Assembly: GCF_021018805.1 (NCBI RefSeq)
Contig: NC_086247.1
Span: 145,099,378-145,163,377 of the forward strand
Length of the DNA stretch: 64,000 bases
Direction of reading: 5' to 3'
DNA from: Prinia subflava
Taxonomy: Eukaryota; Chordata; Aves; Passeriformes; Cisticolidae
Shown: positions 39,223-50,729 of the stretch, in pieces
Layout of the letters: every line of letters starts with the position of its first letter
How positions within the stretch are numbered: position 1 is the first letter of the stretch
The notes under the pieces: model-generated
What the model was told of the DNA's origin: nothing
Seen by the model: the letters and a program-made list of their open reading frames with translations, nothing else
Databases searched by the model: none
Program-made: the position numbers and the translations under genes

Positions 39223-42200
39223 AAATAGATCCCCCAATGCCTTACTCTGGCAAGGCTGACAGAGCAGACACCACTCATGAACAGGATGAAGTCAGACAGG
39301 AGCAGGAAGGAGGAAGGCAGACTTCAAGTGCTGCCCCTTTGTGGTTGGGTTGCTCCTCTAGGAAGGAAAAGCTTCCATCACCCTACACATTCTGAATCAA
39401 ACCATGCTTTCCCTTACCCCATCTTTCCTCCACTATTTGTCAGTACATGAAATAGTCTTGAAACTGGAAATGCTCTTCAGCCTTCTTGTTAGTGGTGCCT
39501 GAATCTTTCTGACAAAGAGAGGGGAGTGGAGGTTTGCACCCTTGTGGCTGTAGTGATTGGGGAAACCTCATCTCTGTTCCCTTGATTATTTTTGACTTTT
39601 ATTGCAGGACTGTAAAATGTAAAGTACAGAAGGGGTCCCAAGAATAAAGTCCATAGCCCTAATATGAGCCAGGGAGTTCTCACTGCCATTTGCTTTTTGT
39701 TGCCCCAGTCCTGCATTTCTTAATCTAAAACTATTTTTACTTTTGCCTACCCCTGTTCAGGAGTAATTTATCAGCATCAGTCCAAAAACCTGACTGTTGG
39801 TTTCCTCCCAGATCTCAAGAGCATATTAAGAACTGATTCCTGAATCACAGTCTTGAGGACGTGATAAATCTTTGCATGTCTAATCAGCAGCACTTGCTTC
39901 TCTCTTCCAGTTTTGGAATTCATTAAAAGAAATACGAAATACTGTAAGTTGACTGTTTCCTGTGTAAAAAGAATTAGTCACCAGTAGTCTCTAAGGGCAA
40001 ATCCCAGTAGCAGGAGACCATGTCCCCATAGCTGAATGAGTCTTCCAGCAAAATCAGTGTTCCAAGCCCATGGGCTGAGTAGGAACAACTGTACAAAACC
40101 TTGTCTACTCTAAATGCTGGTTTCTGTGCTCCCACTTCAGCACGTGTTGTGAGTGCTGAAATTAATTTACAGAGTAAATTATTCTTCTGCATTTTGTTCT
40201 GTGCAGACACAGTGCTTTCAAGCAGTTGTGATTCCCAAGTTTTATTTTCTTTGCCTGAAATGGGACCTCCTGCATGTCTAATCAGTTCTCACCTTCAGAA
40301 AGAGGAGCAGATGAAAACCAAGAGAAAGCAATTCAATGTGTAAAATATGCATATTTTAATTTAATAAAGGGAAAACAGCAAGGGAGACATAGGCACAGAA
40401 CAGTAGCCCCTAGAGCTCTAGTAACTTGTCAAGCCATGAGAAATAAATATAGCATTAGAAATTCCATAGGCGTTCAGTGAAGGAGTCTGCTTTTAACACG
40501 CTCCCTTCTAATTATGGGTCTGGTACTTTGAAATGGTCCCTTAAAATTTGTATCCCTTGATTTTTAGTTTCCACATTTTCAGTACTAAAGGAGAAGCTAA
40601 TTTATGATGATTTTGGTGGACTTTTGCTCCTTAATGTGGTTTTGTCAGCAGTGCAACTCTAAACAGAGCTCATATTTAAATTATTTAATAATAAGGTTGA
40701 GTTAGGAGTCTACTGAGAAGAATAAGAGCAGTTTATGTCTCTAGGAGAAAGCAGAAAGAGAAATTATTGCAACACATACAGTCATCTTGAATTTGCCTTT
40801 GCCAATGACTTCCAAACAAGTGTTGCTGCAACAGAAGGGGACATAAAACAACTCTGTATTTATATATGGTCCTCTCTGCAGACTTTTTTCCAGCTGCAGA
40901 TACCTTTTAAAATGAAATACAGATTGTTGGCCATTAATCTTTCAACATACAGATTTGCTTAACTGTCAGGCACAGTTATGATTTTTCAAACTGCAATTCT
41001 GACCTTGGCAGATTTGACCCATTTCATATTATGCCATTTACAAACAAAATATTTCGCAAAAAGAATTTGTGTGACTTTTTGACTGGCATGCATTGTGGAG
41101 CTCTAGTTGGTAACAAAAAAATCTAAATTCAACCTTCAATTGAATTCAACCTTCAATTTTTTCCTTCAGTTAAAAGATCTTTTTTTTAAAGCTTGAAAGA
41201 CATCACAGTTCACTTAATTATTTTCACACTATGTAATGGATTAATATTACCTGATGCAGCAAGGGTTAGTACCTTGCTTTGTTGGTTTTTTAAAGAGTCA
41301 GGTTTTTGATTATCCTTAGGAATTATTTGGGTTCTCTTTGCTGGTTCATCTGCTTTTCTGAGTCTTTGCATTTACCAGTTATACAAATTGTATGCAACTG
41401 GTAAATGCTTTAGGGAAGCCTAAAGGACTGAAAAGGTAAATTCTGTAGTTTGCTGGTGGTCTCTCCCAGAGAGCAGCTGGTATGATTAGCATGTTACATT
41501 TAGTGAACTGGCTGAATTTAACTGATTATCCCATCTATCTTCTACTTGTAAATCATTGCATTTTAGAAACTTCTCCACTAGTCTCCGTTAAATGAAGTGT
41601 CTGGGCAGAGCTCGTATCTTGTCATTTCTCCATCACAAAAATGACAGAAATGGCTGAAAAAAGGAGTTTGGGGAGAATCATTTATTATAAAAACAAGCTT
41701 CAAAGTGATGAAGTGTCTGAAAAAGGAAAGGGGGTTCATACTAACCATTTTATTTACAAGCTAATAAACAAGGACATTTTAAAGTATAAGCTATCAAAAA
41801 CTGATGTTTTATCAGATTCATGGCAGTGTTGTAACACTGGTTCTGCTATTTGTAACTTTGTTTTTCTCATTACATGAAAAACCAATTCTATGCTCGTTTT
41901 CAAGTAATTCTTACTAAATATAATTCATCCCAGTGTGGAAGCCCTTTATATGTGACTGGCAATGCTGGATAACCACAGCATGAGGTCTCTACACTTGGTG
42001 GATTTCATCAACAGGGAATTCTGAGAATCTCAAATGCTCTACTCATCTTTGGGTTGCAGGATTCAGCCTTTAATTTGCAGCAAATAGAACAGGATGATGT
42101 TATTCTTGTCCAAGAGGTGTTCTGAGAATGATGCATACAGCAGAACCTCATTAAAGGTCATTAACACATTACTCTCTAGGCCTGCAGGCTGAAGGTGGCA

Positions 42201-42399
42201 TCTCACACAAAATCATGCAGTGTCCTCCTTTTTTCAGCAAAAAATACACTGCAGGCTCTGCAGTGAGCTCCTGTGCAGAACTTGGCCTTTATCACTCCCA
42301 TTCACAGGACCCCATTCAACTTTTCTTCTTCTACTGAAAGTGTAACCATGAATTACAAACATGAGCCTGCCTGTGCTAAGTCATTTAAATAAATTTAGT

Positions 42400-42458
42400 T
42401 TTATATATTGCAAATATATACATGTATATATTATATGATGTATATATATATAAAAATA
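42400..42458. repeat. AT-rich microsatellite
   Basis: Alternating TATA/ATAT with interruptions (TTATATATTG, CATGTATATATTATATG, TGTATATATATATA). It is framed by two copies of a TTTAGTTTT word. Confidence 0.85.
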
Positions 42459-44550
42459 GATTTAGTTTTTGTAGACTCTCAGAGTCTAAGGCTTAATTTT
42501 ACTGGGCTTTGCATAAAAAGAAGAGCCTCTGCCCTGAGGACCTGATGTTCTCTTTATTCTTCTATCACATTGTGCAAGCATAAAAAGTTCAGAAGTATGT
42601 GAATTACTGCATATTTGCCATTGAACTTCTTTCTCCATTCTCCAAGGCCAGCTGAAATGTCTCTTTGGTAACCACAGGCTTCTCCAGAGGCTGTGCTGGG
42701 GTTGTGCAGACCAGGTCTGGGCTCCCTGTCCTTTCTGTACCAAGACACGTCCTTGGGGCCATTTTCTAGTTTGTGGGTGTGTGTGGACACTGAGCACAGC
42801 CAGGTGTGAAGTGCTGGGAGATGCAGCTTCTGAAAACCCCATCAACTGCTTAAAGATGGGGAGGTGAAGAGAGGACAGCGTAAAACTCAGTGAACTGCCT
42901 TGGACTCATCCTGCTTCCAAGCTACTTGGAAATAGATGGTGACAGATACCAGCCTGATGTTCTAATATTTAAATTAGCAAGGAAACAAAGGAAATGCTGT
43001 AGCCCTCCAGTCACAGGCAGTGAGCCTTAGTGAAAATCCCATCTCAATGGTAAGCACAGGACATGCAGGGCCAGTTGCTTGTAACAGGAATCAAGGCACT
43101 AGGTCGTATTGCCTTCTTGATTTAGTGGATTTGACTTCTACTTTTCACACAATGACCTAAAAGAAATATTATACCCCAGAGTAACTTTGAAATTGTTTGT
43201 TTAAATTAACTTTCATTTGGATTTATGCTTAATGAAATCTTCAGAGATGCAGACAGCCCCTCTCTAATGAAATGCTCCGTCTTTGAACCAATGAACAGGG
43301 TTTCCAAACTGCAAGGATTCCTCTCTAAATGAGTGGGCTTTTATAATGTTACACTTGGGTGGCACAAGCAGAGTGCTCGATGATTAGTTTATGGTCTAGA
43401 TCATTGTATTTTTATTACACTCATAAAAACTGTGTTTCTCCTCATTTTCGTAATGGCTTCAATGAGCTTCTATACCTTCTAGAGGCACATTAAATCGTTA
43501 TGTGATGAAAGTACTGATTTAGTGGGGCTAGTTTTAAAGTAAGATGCATGTTTTGAATTCTTATCTTAGTCTGATTGCTGGCTGGAAAAGGTGAAACTAC
43601 TTTAGAATGAATGAAATCTGTATCATCTTCCTTACATACAAAGAAGGTTTCCAGCTGTGGCCTGAAACAAATGCAGTACAAAAAAGATACAAATTATAAA
43701 TATACATCTGTCTGTAAAGTGTCTATAATTTTAAAGTATGCTTAAATGATTTTGTGGCACTGTGAGGTTTTAATATGAGAATGAGGAAATTACAGACATT
43801 TTTATTTAAAAAAACTTTCTTAAGGGGTTAAAATGAAAAAAAAATGTTCTTAAATTCCAGTGTAATTTTTTTACCCCACTTATTTTCAAAATGATAAATA
43901 ACCCTATTCTGTGTAGACCCTAGATTCATTTCTCTAAATAATTCTAAGCTGGTTTTAAAAGTAGTTTTAATTAGTTGCAAAATGAAAAAAGGGAAGAAAA
44001 ATGTTATTTGTTTCTCTACATGCAGGCTATTCTTAAAAGAGAAGACAACATCATTATCCATGAATGGGAAACCTTTTTATTTGATATGTAATTAAAAAAA
44101 ATAATCCTTGAATTGAATGTATCATCTCATCTTTGCACAGTTTAAACAAAGGCCTTTTTTGTTGACAAAATTTACATGTCAATACAGTTGCTTATAAATA
44201 TTTCTGTGAAATAAACATAACCCTTCACAAAAAGAGCAGTTTACTCTTCATTTAGTAATTTTATATGCTAGCAAAAAGACAATGAAAGTTGTATGCAAAT
44301 ATAACATCAATGTACAGCATAATAATAACAGTTTTTAGTGATTATACTGCTTGGTATTAATTCATAGGAGCCTTTTTGTTCAGTCATGGGCTGTGTTTGG
44401 AACAGAGAAATGCCAGACCAGAGCATCTTTGCTTATTTGCTGTTTGTGAGAGACATCCACAAATCCTTTAGTTTAGGATGTGCTTGATTCTTGTATCCTA
44501 CTCTGTTGCTGATCTAAATTATTAAGTGATCATGCTGGCAGTGAAGATAG

Positions 44551-44590
44551 TCTGTTTTCCTCTGTTTTCTTCTGTTTTCCTCTGTTTCTG
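44551..44590. repeat. Four tandem copies of a 10-bp TCTGTTTTCC-type unit
   Basis: The units are TCTGTTTTCC, TCTGTTTTCT, TCTGTTTTCC and TCTGTTTCTG, in perfect 10-base register. The next 60 bases are ordinary, then a purine tract begins. Confidence 0.93.
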
Positions 44591-44649
44591 CAGTACCTGT
44601 GCTCTGTGGGTGCAGTCTGCAGCACAAGTTGCACTTTGATTCTACCTCC

Positions 44650-44852
44650 AGGGGGAAAAAAAAGGGGGGGGAGAAAATGGGAAAACAGAACTAAAAAAGA
44701 GAAAGGAGGAGGGGAGAGGAGAAAAAAGTAACAAAAGAAAAAGTAGAAAAGAGGGAAAGAAAAAGGAAAAGAAAAAGAATATTTAAAAAGAAGGAAAAAG
44801 GAAGAAAGAAAACAAAGGAAAGCTGGAAGGAAAGAAAGAAGGAGAAAGAAAG
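44650..44852. repeat. Long homopurine (GA-rich) tract
   Basis: Over about 200 bases the + strand is nearly all A and G, with runs such as eight A followed by eight G near 44656-44671 and many GAAAG/GGAAG words. Pyrimidine interruptions are few. Such tracts can adopt triplex (H-DNA) structure. The overlapping minus-strand frames rich in Phe, Ser and Leu (44530-44985) are an artefact of this composition. Confidence 0.92.
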
Positions 44853-45473
44853 TGTGCACGTTTGCAACGAATCTTTTATAAATGTGCGTTTGGAGGGATG
44901 ACTTCTCCATCCAAAATGTTCCTGGAAAAACAAATTTGCTTTGAATTTTCCCTGCCTTTTCTTCATTCCTGTTGTTCAGATGCAACTTTTATGATTGTTT
45001 CAGCAATGCAGCACTTTAATGGCTTTTGCTACTGGGCAAACTGAAAAAAGACTGGTTGAGAACAAAAACAGGTTTCAGTACATGTGACTTTAGTAATCTT
45101 TGCTGCTTCAGTGTTAAATATCAAATCTTAAATAGATGGGTGTTCTGCAACACCATTCAGTATTCCTTTAGAGGATCTAAAAGTTTGACAGAAAAGCAAT
45201 TGAACATGGTACCGGGAGCAAGGAGAGATTTTGTGGATGACCTGAACTGAAATCGCAGGAAATTCTTTAATATTTCATGGACGCCTGCAAAATATGGTGC
45301 CGGTTTATTCAGGGATTTGAAAGCAGCTGCAGAGCAAAAGTGTCTAATGAAAATGAAATAAATTTCCTGTGAATGGAATAAATTTTGATTGTGTGTCTGA
45401 GTGCAGTAATTATACATGTCACGCAGTAATTAGGCAGTCACAGTGTGGCCACGGTGTCTTTCTTTGTCTGCAG

Positions 45474-45593
45474 ATGGTCTGGGAGAACGGCTGTGTCGTT
45501 ATTGTCATGCTGACACCCCTGGTGGAGAACGGAGTCAAACAGTGCTACCACTATTGGCCAGACGAAGGGTCAAACCTCTACCACATCTACGAG
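45474..45593 (+). CDS. PTPRN2: PTPRN2 exon: FW-MVWE to HYWPDEGS block
   Basis: This 120-base exon (40 codons, phase 0 at both ends) runs from [20 protein letters not shown] to the [15 protein letters not shown] block. It encodes the central beta strand (VVIVMLT) and the CYHYWP motif (QYWP in active PTPs). The WPD at codons 28-30 of this exon belongs to this YWPDEG motif and is not the catalytic WPD loop, which is encoded in the next exon. The acceptor is TCTTTGTCTGCAG and the donor is GTACCT, weaker than its neighbours. The GC content is clearly above that of the flanking intron. Confidence 0.97.
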
Positions 45594-46737
45594 GTACCTG
45601 CACAAAATCTCTGGTTGCAAACGTGACAGTAAGTGCAGGGGCTGGTTCCAGACGGGGCAGAGTGATGTTGGAGACCCTCTAACCTGCAGGTCGAGCTGCA
45701 GACTCTTGGTGCGCCTTCGGGGAGTTTTGCATTTGCAAGAAAAAATGGGAGCGCAGCTTTCACAGCAAGGTGGTTTCCACCAAATGAAATATGGTAAATA
45801 ATGAGTGAAATGTTGCAATATTAGGACAATAATTTTTGCATTTTGAATGGTTTTTCAATTGGTTGATATACGAAAGCATGTATTTATATTTTACGGGAAA
45901 ATAGTATTTTTTGAATTAGCGATTTTTTGCCTTAGGATATGTAGCCATATGTAAATCGTTGTAGAAAAACCTCTATATTGCTGTAGTAATTAACCCTATC
46001 TATTTTTATCTTTTGCCTCAGTCACAACAACAAATACATATTTTTATTTTCTGCTTTGCATTTCTAGCCCAAAATATCACATCACGAGTTACGTTGCAAT
46101 GCAACGTTGACAACAACTGTCAGATTTTTCCAGTGGTCCAGCTGTGTAGAGGAAGAAAATAATACCACAATGCCAAATACAAAGAAATGTGGAGAAATTG
46201 TGAAGAAATACTGTTATTGAAACTAAAACGGGAATAAAGTAATTTCCTGAAAAGATGAGCTCTACAAATAAGCTGCATTTTTAGTGCTTATTTTTCTTCA
46301 TAGCAAAAGAAACTGAATTTTCACTTCTCATGTGAATTCAACTCAGATTTTTAAGACCTCTGAGAGTGGCCTGGGCAACGCATTTGTGGATGTTTCTGAA
46401 AAGAAAGGAACTGCCAGTCTAGCACATTCTCAATACAAAATAACTTTTGTATTCACATAATGTTATAAAGATTAAAATTCAGTGAATTTTCCTTCTGCAT
46501 TAAAATTGTCAAGATTTTTCTTATGTTTTCAAATGCAATAGCAATTGCAGCTAACCCCTTTCTGACAGCTATACTGACTGCTGAATCAACACCCCCTCCC
46601 AAAAAAAGGCCGATTTGCTAATAGAAATAAAATTTTCATGCAATTCCTTCATCCCAGAAATCTTACACCTGCAGTCCTGAAGGCGTGATTTGCAACCCAA
46701 ATTGCTGATCTGCGTTTGTTCCTTCCTGTGGGTGCAG
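45594..46737 (+). other. PTPRN2: PTPRN2 intron, about 1.1 kb
   Basis: This is the shortest intron in the window. It is AT-rich with a perfect 17-bp palindrome at 46091-46107 and no recognised repeat. The acceptor is TTCCTTCCTGTGGGTGCAG. Confidence 0.88.
46091..46107. repeat. Perfect 17-bp palindrome
   Basis: ACGTTGCA-A-TGCAACGT has two 8-bp arms around one base. The core GTTGCAATGCAAC holds two overlapping half-sites of C/EBP-ATF type (TTGCAAT and its opposite). A binding role is a guess. Confidence 0.85.
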
Positions 46738-46904
46738 GTAAATCTTGTCTCTGAGCACATCTGGTGCGAGGATTTCCTCGTGAGGAGCTTCTACCTGAAG
46801 AACCTGCAGACCAATGAGACCCGCACAGTGACACAGTTCCACTTCCTCAGCTGGAACGATCAGAGGGTTCCTGCTTCCACCAGATCCCTTCTGGATTTCC
46901 GCAG
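46738..46904 (+). CDS. PTPRN2: PTPRN2 exon: WPD-loop-equivalent region
   Basis: This 167-base exon encodes [20 protein letters not shown], then the [19 protein letters not shown] strand, then [15 protein letters not shown], and ends two bases into an Arg codon. The FHFLSW-N-D segment (Trp 46852-46854, Asn 46855-46857, Asp 46858-46860) replaces the catalytic WPD loop of active phosphatases. The Pro is lost but an Asp is still in register. As I recall, the human protein has Tyr at the Asn position, and Arg-Gly where this one has Gln-Arg after the Asp. NETR is a formal N-glycosylation sequon, but it is cytoplasmic and so irrelevant. The donor is GTAAAG. Confidence 0.97.
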
Positions 46905-47294
46905 GTAAAGCACAAAGTGTGGCGCTTTTAAGACAATACAGGTCTGGGGAACTGCTGCTTTTTTCTGTCCTTGAAAGATTTTTGGGTTGAAAGGGGGCTC
47001 CTCAGCCTGTGATGCCACAATGCTAAACTAAGAGCAATATCTTCAGTAGGTTGATGTTTAGTGTTGCCTCACACAGAGATTTTGCCTGGGTTTAAGACGT
47101 ATTCGTTTCCCGTTTAGAGATCAATACCTTTCCTCCCTTTGTATAATCTTAGTGCTTCTGTATTTCTTTGTTTTTCAAGTATTTATCCATTTCTGCAACT
47201 TCCAGGCTTTTTGTGTGGCTCCCCCAAGATCCTTTATCAGGACTCTCACAAGTAAATTAGGAAGTGTGAGCATGCTCGAAAAAAAGAAACACAA

Positions 47295-47383
47295 TGGAGT
47301 CATATGGCAATAGCGTCACTCCCATGGGACTGTTTGCTCATAAGGATCCAACAGCGAGGTCTGCAGACCTTTGGCTGCAGGAT
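47295..47383 (+). repeat. Possible ancient amniote interspersed repeat
   Basis: GGAGTCATATGGCAATAGCG, then TCACTCCCATGGGACTG and a GGCTGCAGGAT end, recalls old sauropsid repeat copies with AGTCAATGGCAAAACTCCCA-type words. The similarity is weak and judged by eye. Confidence 0.3.
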
Positions 47384-49170
47384 GGTGGGAGCTTGAGAAA
47401 AGAGATGAAAATGTTGACAAAGCGCACCCTTTGGAACTTAAAAGAAAGTCAGCGTGGCTTTAAAATACAAACATACAAAGGCAAAAGCTGTGAAAGTCCT
47501 TGCCACCTTCTCTAATGTTTGCTGTGCCTATCTAAATTTTAATTTGAAAATTAAAGCCATGCATGATAAATGCTGGAGCGGAATAATCTTCATTTGATTG
47601 CAAACCGTGCCCAGTGCATCACGTGTAGGTGTTAGCGTGTACCAGCTAATCCACAGCCACGCGCTTATGACTAATGAAAAGAATCTCCGGGAGGTTTGGG
47701 GAGTTGGTGCTCAATCCGCCGGCGGCCTGTGGGATCCCGAGCTGCTCTCTCTGCTCTGCAATATCATCCACAACCCCCCAAAGTGATTATAAAGGGCTCA
47801 GCGCTCAAAAGGTCCAAACTTGTTTCTTTCAAGGAGTGCTGGGAGCTCTGACTGACGCCAGTCAAAGTTGTGCGTCTCCACCCGAGGGGAGGAGCTGGCC
47901 TGCAGCCAACAGGAGCTGGTTGCACAGTTGTCCTTTGGCAAAATTTTACCCTTAAAAATCTAGGACTGAATGCCACCCTTCATCCACTCAGTATTCTTGT
48001 ATGTATTGCAAGGCTTTTCAAAGCAGAGAGACATCTCACACGGTGCAGGTGAGGTAATGGAGTGCAGCTGCTCTGAGTCACTTGGAGCTATGGCTAGGTG
48101 TGGATGTAAGGATATACTACAGAATCACAACACAAAAGCAGTAGCAGAGCAAGGAAGCACAGCCATAGGATGGAGCTGTAATTGAATTTTCAAGGTTTTC
48201 TTCTCTGGGTTCAACTTGAATGTGGTTTTTATAGGTTGATTTCCCTTTGCTTGTGGTACCAAGGAGTTGCCTGTAGTGAATTTCTGCAGTGAGAATTGTG
48301 CCTCGGTTCCATTAAGCTGTGTGAGGCTGCAGCACAGAGCCAGTGCAGCGCCCGGCCCTGCGCTTTTCAAAGTTACTGGGAAATCTGCTAGAATTCTAAC
48401 TAGAGCACAAATGAGCCTGTACAGCCAGGACTTCTGAAGCTCAGAGCACCTCGCCTCTGGCTTGTTTCAGTAAGGATTGAGGTCCCTGCGTGAGCTGTAG
48501 GATTAGATCTACAGTAAGTCACAGTTCACATCGCCAGCAAAGCGCTTCTTAGAGTGACATTGTGTAAGGGTTAAATAGCCGTGTTGAAGAAGTGTTCTGG
48601 AATACTTTGAAAAAGAAAAATGATAACTAGATGAGAAAAGTAGCAGAGCTGCCATTCTTTGTATTTTAAGCCAGTATGGGAATGAACCTGTTAAGATTTA
48701 ATTGAATTCTGAGTGTTCATTTCACATGTATTCACAGTCCAGTGTAGGGTACTGTAATCATTTGCTACGTGCAGATTTTGTACAATGAACTCATAGTACT
48801 GAATGCATAGTAAAATTCTGCCTGAAAAGGAATTTTGGCATGCACAATAGCTGGTCTATGAATCTCAGTTTTCTTGGTCATCTGATCTTCGGGTTGTTTT
48901 TTTTTCTTTTTTTTCATTCTTTTTTAATGACAAAAAAACTAATGCACTATCGCTAAAATAATGTGTTTGGAATTCATTAATACAATACATGTTTTGCACC
49001 TGAAGCTTTCTATTAAAAGTACAAACTCTGCTGGATTACGACAGCTGAGTCATAAAGCCCCCAGAAAAATGTCTGACAGTGCTACCATACTCTTAGTAGG
49101 GTAGTGCTAGGAAGGGGCTGCTCTCATTTCTTTTAATCTTATCTATGTTTTTATGTGCATTCAGTGTGTT

Positions 49171-49222
49171 TGTATATATATATGGATATGTGTGTATATT
49201 TATATATTCACATACATATATG
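49171..49222. repeat. TATA/TGTA microsatellite
   Basis: Interrupted alternation of TGTATATATATATGG, ATATGTGTGTATATTTATATATT and CACATACATATATG in the miR-153 host intron. Confidence 0.85.
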
Positions 49223-49869
49223 AAATTAAGCATATACATAACCAACCCTCTATTTTTTGTAATTCATCACCAAGAAAAATTGGATTCCCAAAATTACCTT
49301 GCCCAGAGTCTGTGGAAATATGGACCTAAACATTTTTATTGAAGTAAATTCTGCAAGTCTCTTTGAAAACTGAAAGCTTACGTTTTTCTTACTCTGTATC
49401 AGACAGTGATTTAGATGATTTTGCATCTATCAGATACATTAAACCTTGCTGAATAATCTATCATACTTTCACAATGTAGGAATAAATTGCTAAAAAGAGA
49501 TTATTCTATATCCTTTACAAATCTGTGCAAAAGACAGTCCCTGAGAGGTGAGGCTACTGCGGAAACCACTGGTCAGTTTTAAATGCTTCTGGAGTCCTAA
49601 TTTCATTTTGAACAATAGACCAATCATTATTGCTCTGGACTAGCTTGTTAGTCATGCACTGATATGTGTCATTAAATATTTCTTGAGCCCAGAGGGAGCA
49701 CATTTACACTTTAAAGAGGGACTGCTAAGCTAAAAGATAATTAGCATCACATGTGAGGGCTTTGCTTAAAATATATATCTATTATGCTATCACTTCTCGC
49801 TGTGTGCAATGGCATTTACTAACACTGCTCACTTTAAAAATGGACAAATTCTTATTTTGCCAGCTAATT

Positions 49870-49956
49870 AGCGGTTGCCAGTGTCATTTTTGTGATGTTG
49901 CAGCTAGTAATATGAGCCCAGTTGCATAGTCACAAAAGTGATCATTGGAAACTGTG
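49870..49956 (+). ncRNA. MIR153: miR-153 precursor (mir-153-2 orthologue), intronic
   Basis: This 87-base hairpin matches the human mir-153-2 precursor as I remember it at all but one position. The 5' arm product is at about 49884-49905 and the 3' arm product (miR-153-3p, beginning TTGCATAGTCAC) at 49922-49943. The TTTTTGTGA stretch of the 5' arm pairs with TCACAAAAG in the 3' arm, CCAGTG (49878-49883) pairs with CATTGG (49943-49948) at the base of the stem, and the apical loop lies around 49906-49920. It lies on the same strand as PTPRN2 and should be released from the same primary transcript. The family is known as a neuronal microRNA acting on synaptic and secretory genes. Confidence 0.96.
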
Positions 49957-50111
49957 ACTCTGCTGCAGGGACAATGTGGGAAACCCCTTTTCTGAGCCTC
50001 TAACGACCTCTGACCTTTGCTTGCTGATGGTTTGCATGATGATTTCTTTTTCACTCAATGAGCCAAGGGTTGGTTTGTATTACTAATCATTCTTTCTAAG
50101 TTAATTCTTCC

Positions 50112-50147
50112 TGTATATGTATATATATATATATATAATATATATTT
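50112..50147. repeat. (TA)n microsatellite
   Basis: TGTATATGTA followed by an unbroken TATATA run and AATATATATTTT. It lies about 150 bases downstream of the miR-153 hairpin. Confidence 0.9.
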
Positions 50148-50729
50148 TCTTCAACATTCAAGAACTTTGCTTACTGATGAATTTTCAGCTCACTCTCATT
50201 AGCCAGAACTAAGAATGAAATGAGATGTTGCTGCACTTCTAAATATTTTCATAAGCTATATATAGACAAAGCTACGAACCAGCTGGATTGAAACCCTTTG
50301 TTTTAATGTGTTTTCTGAAATGTGTGATAATGAAAATGTTTGAAACGCCTTCAATAAAACTGACAAACATAAGGTGTCTTTCCCTAACATGTGTCTCTGG
50401 CTGTCTGATTTACTGAGAGGTCTGATAGATTTAGATTGAGTTTGTCATTGAAATTATATTAGGACTTTGGTAGATGGCTAGTCACAACATGCAAATATCA
50501 TATTAGTGGTGCCACGCAAGGAACAAAGGAACCACACAAGCAGAAAGAGAAACGGTAAATACCCCTCTGTAGTGATTAGCTTTTATTTAATACTTGAAAT
50601 GGAAAAACACCTCTTTACTAATGCCCATGATGGGGGTGGGGGGAGAGTGACCAGCTGCAAGCTGAGGAATGCAGGCTGTACCAGATGTTGGTACAGACAT
50701 TTCAAATATAATTTACTGTACAATAATCT

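Larger units (their letters stand above)
33510..45473 (+). other. PTPRN2: PTPRN2 intron, about 12 kb (longest complete intron here)
   Basis: The donor is GTAAGT and the acceptor TCTTTGTCTGCAG. Recognised contents are AT simple repeats near 39.14-39.22 and 42.40-42.46 kb, a 9-bp-arm inverted repeat at 39121-39140, a 10-bp tandem repeat at 44551-44590 and a long homopurine tract at 44650-44852. The stretch 43200-43500 has the even, repeat-free look of a conserved non-coding element, but this cannot be tested here. A 118-codon minus-strand frame at 35095-35451 is the longest clean frame in the first part and matches nothing I know. Confidence 0.85.

Noticed and set aside
42868..42885. GGACAGCG, half of a REST/NRSF (RE1) site, attractive because neuroendocrine genes often carry RE1
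   Set aside because: The other half (TTCAGCACC) is absent at any allowed spacing.
44530..44985. 151-codon Phe/Ser/Leu-rich minus-strand frame looking like membrane segments
   Set aside because: It is the complement of the homopurine tract, so its hydrophobicity follows from base composition.
46978..47020. TTTTTGGGTTGAAAGGGGGCTC resembling a minus-strand CR1 tail
   Set aside because: It lacks the terminal 8-bp repeats and the continuation expected after this word.
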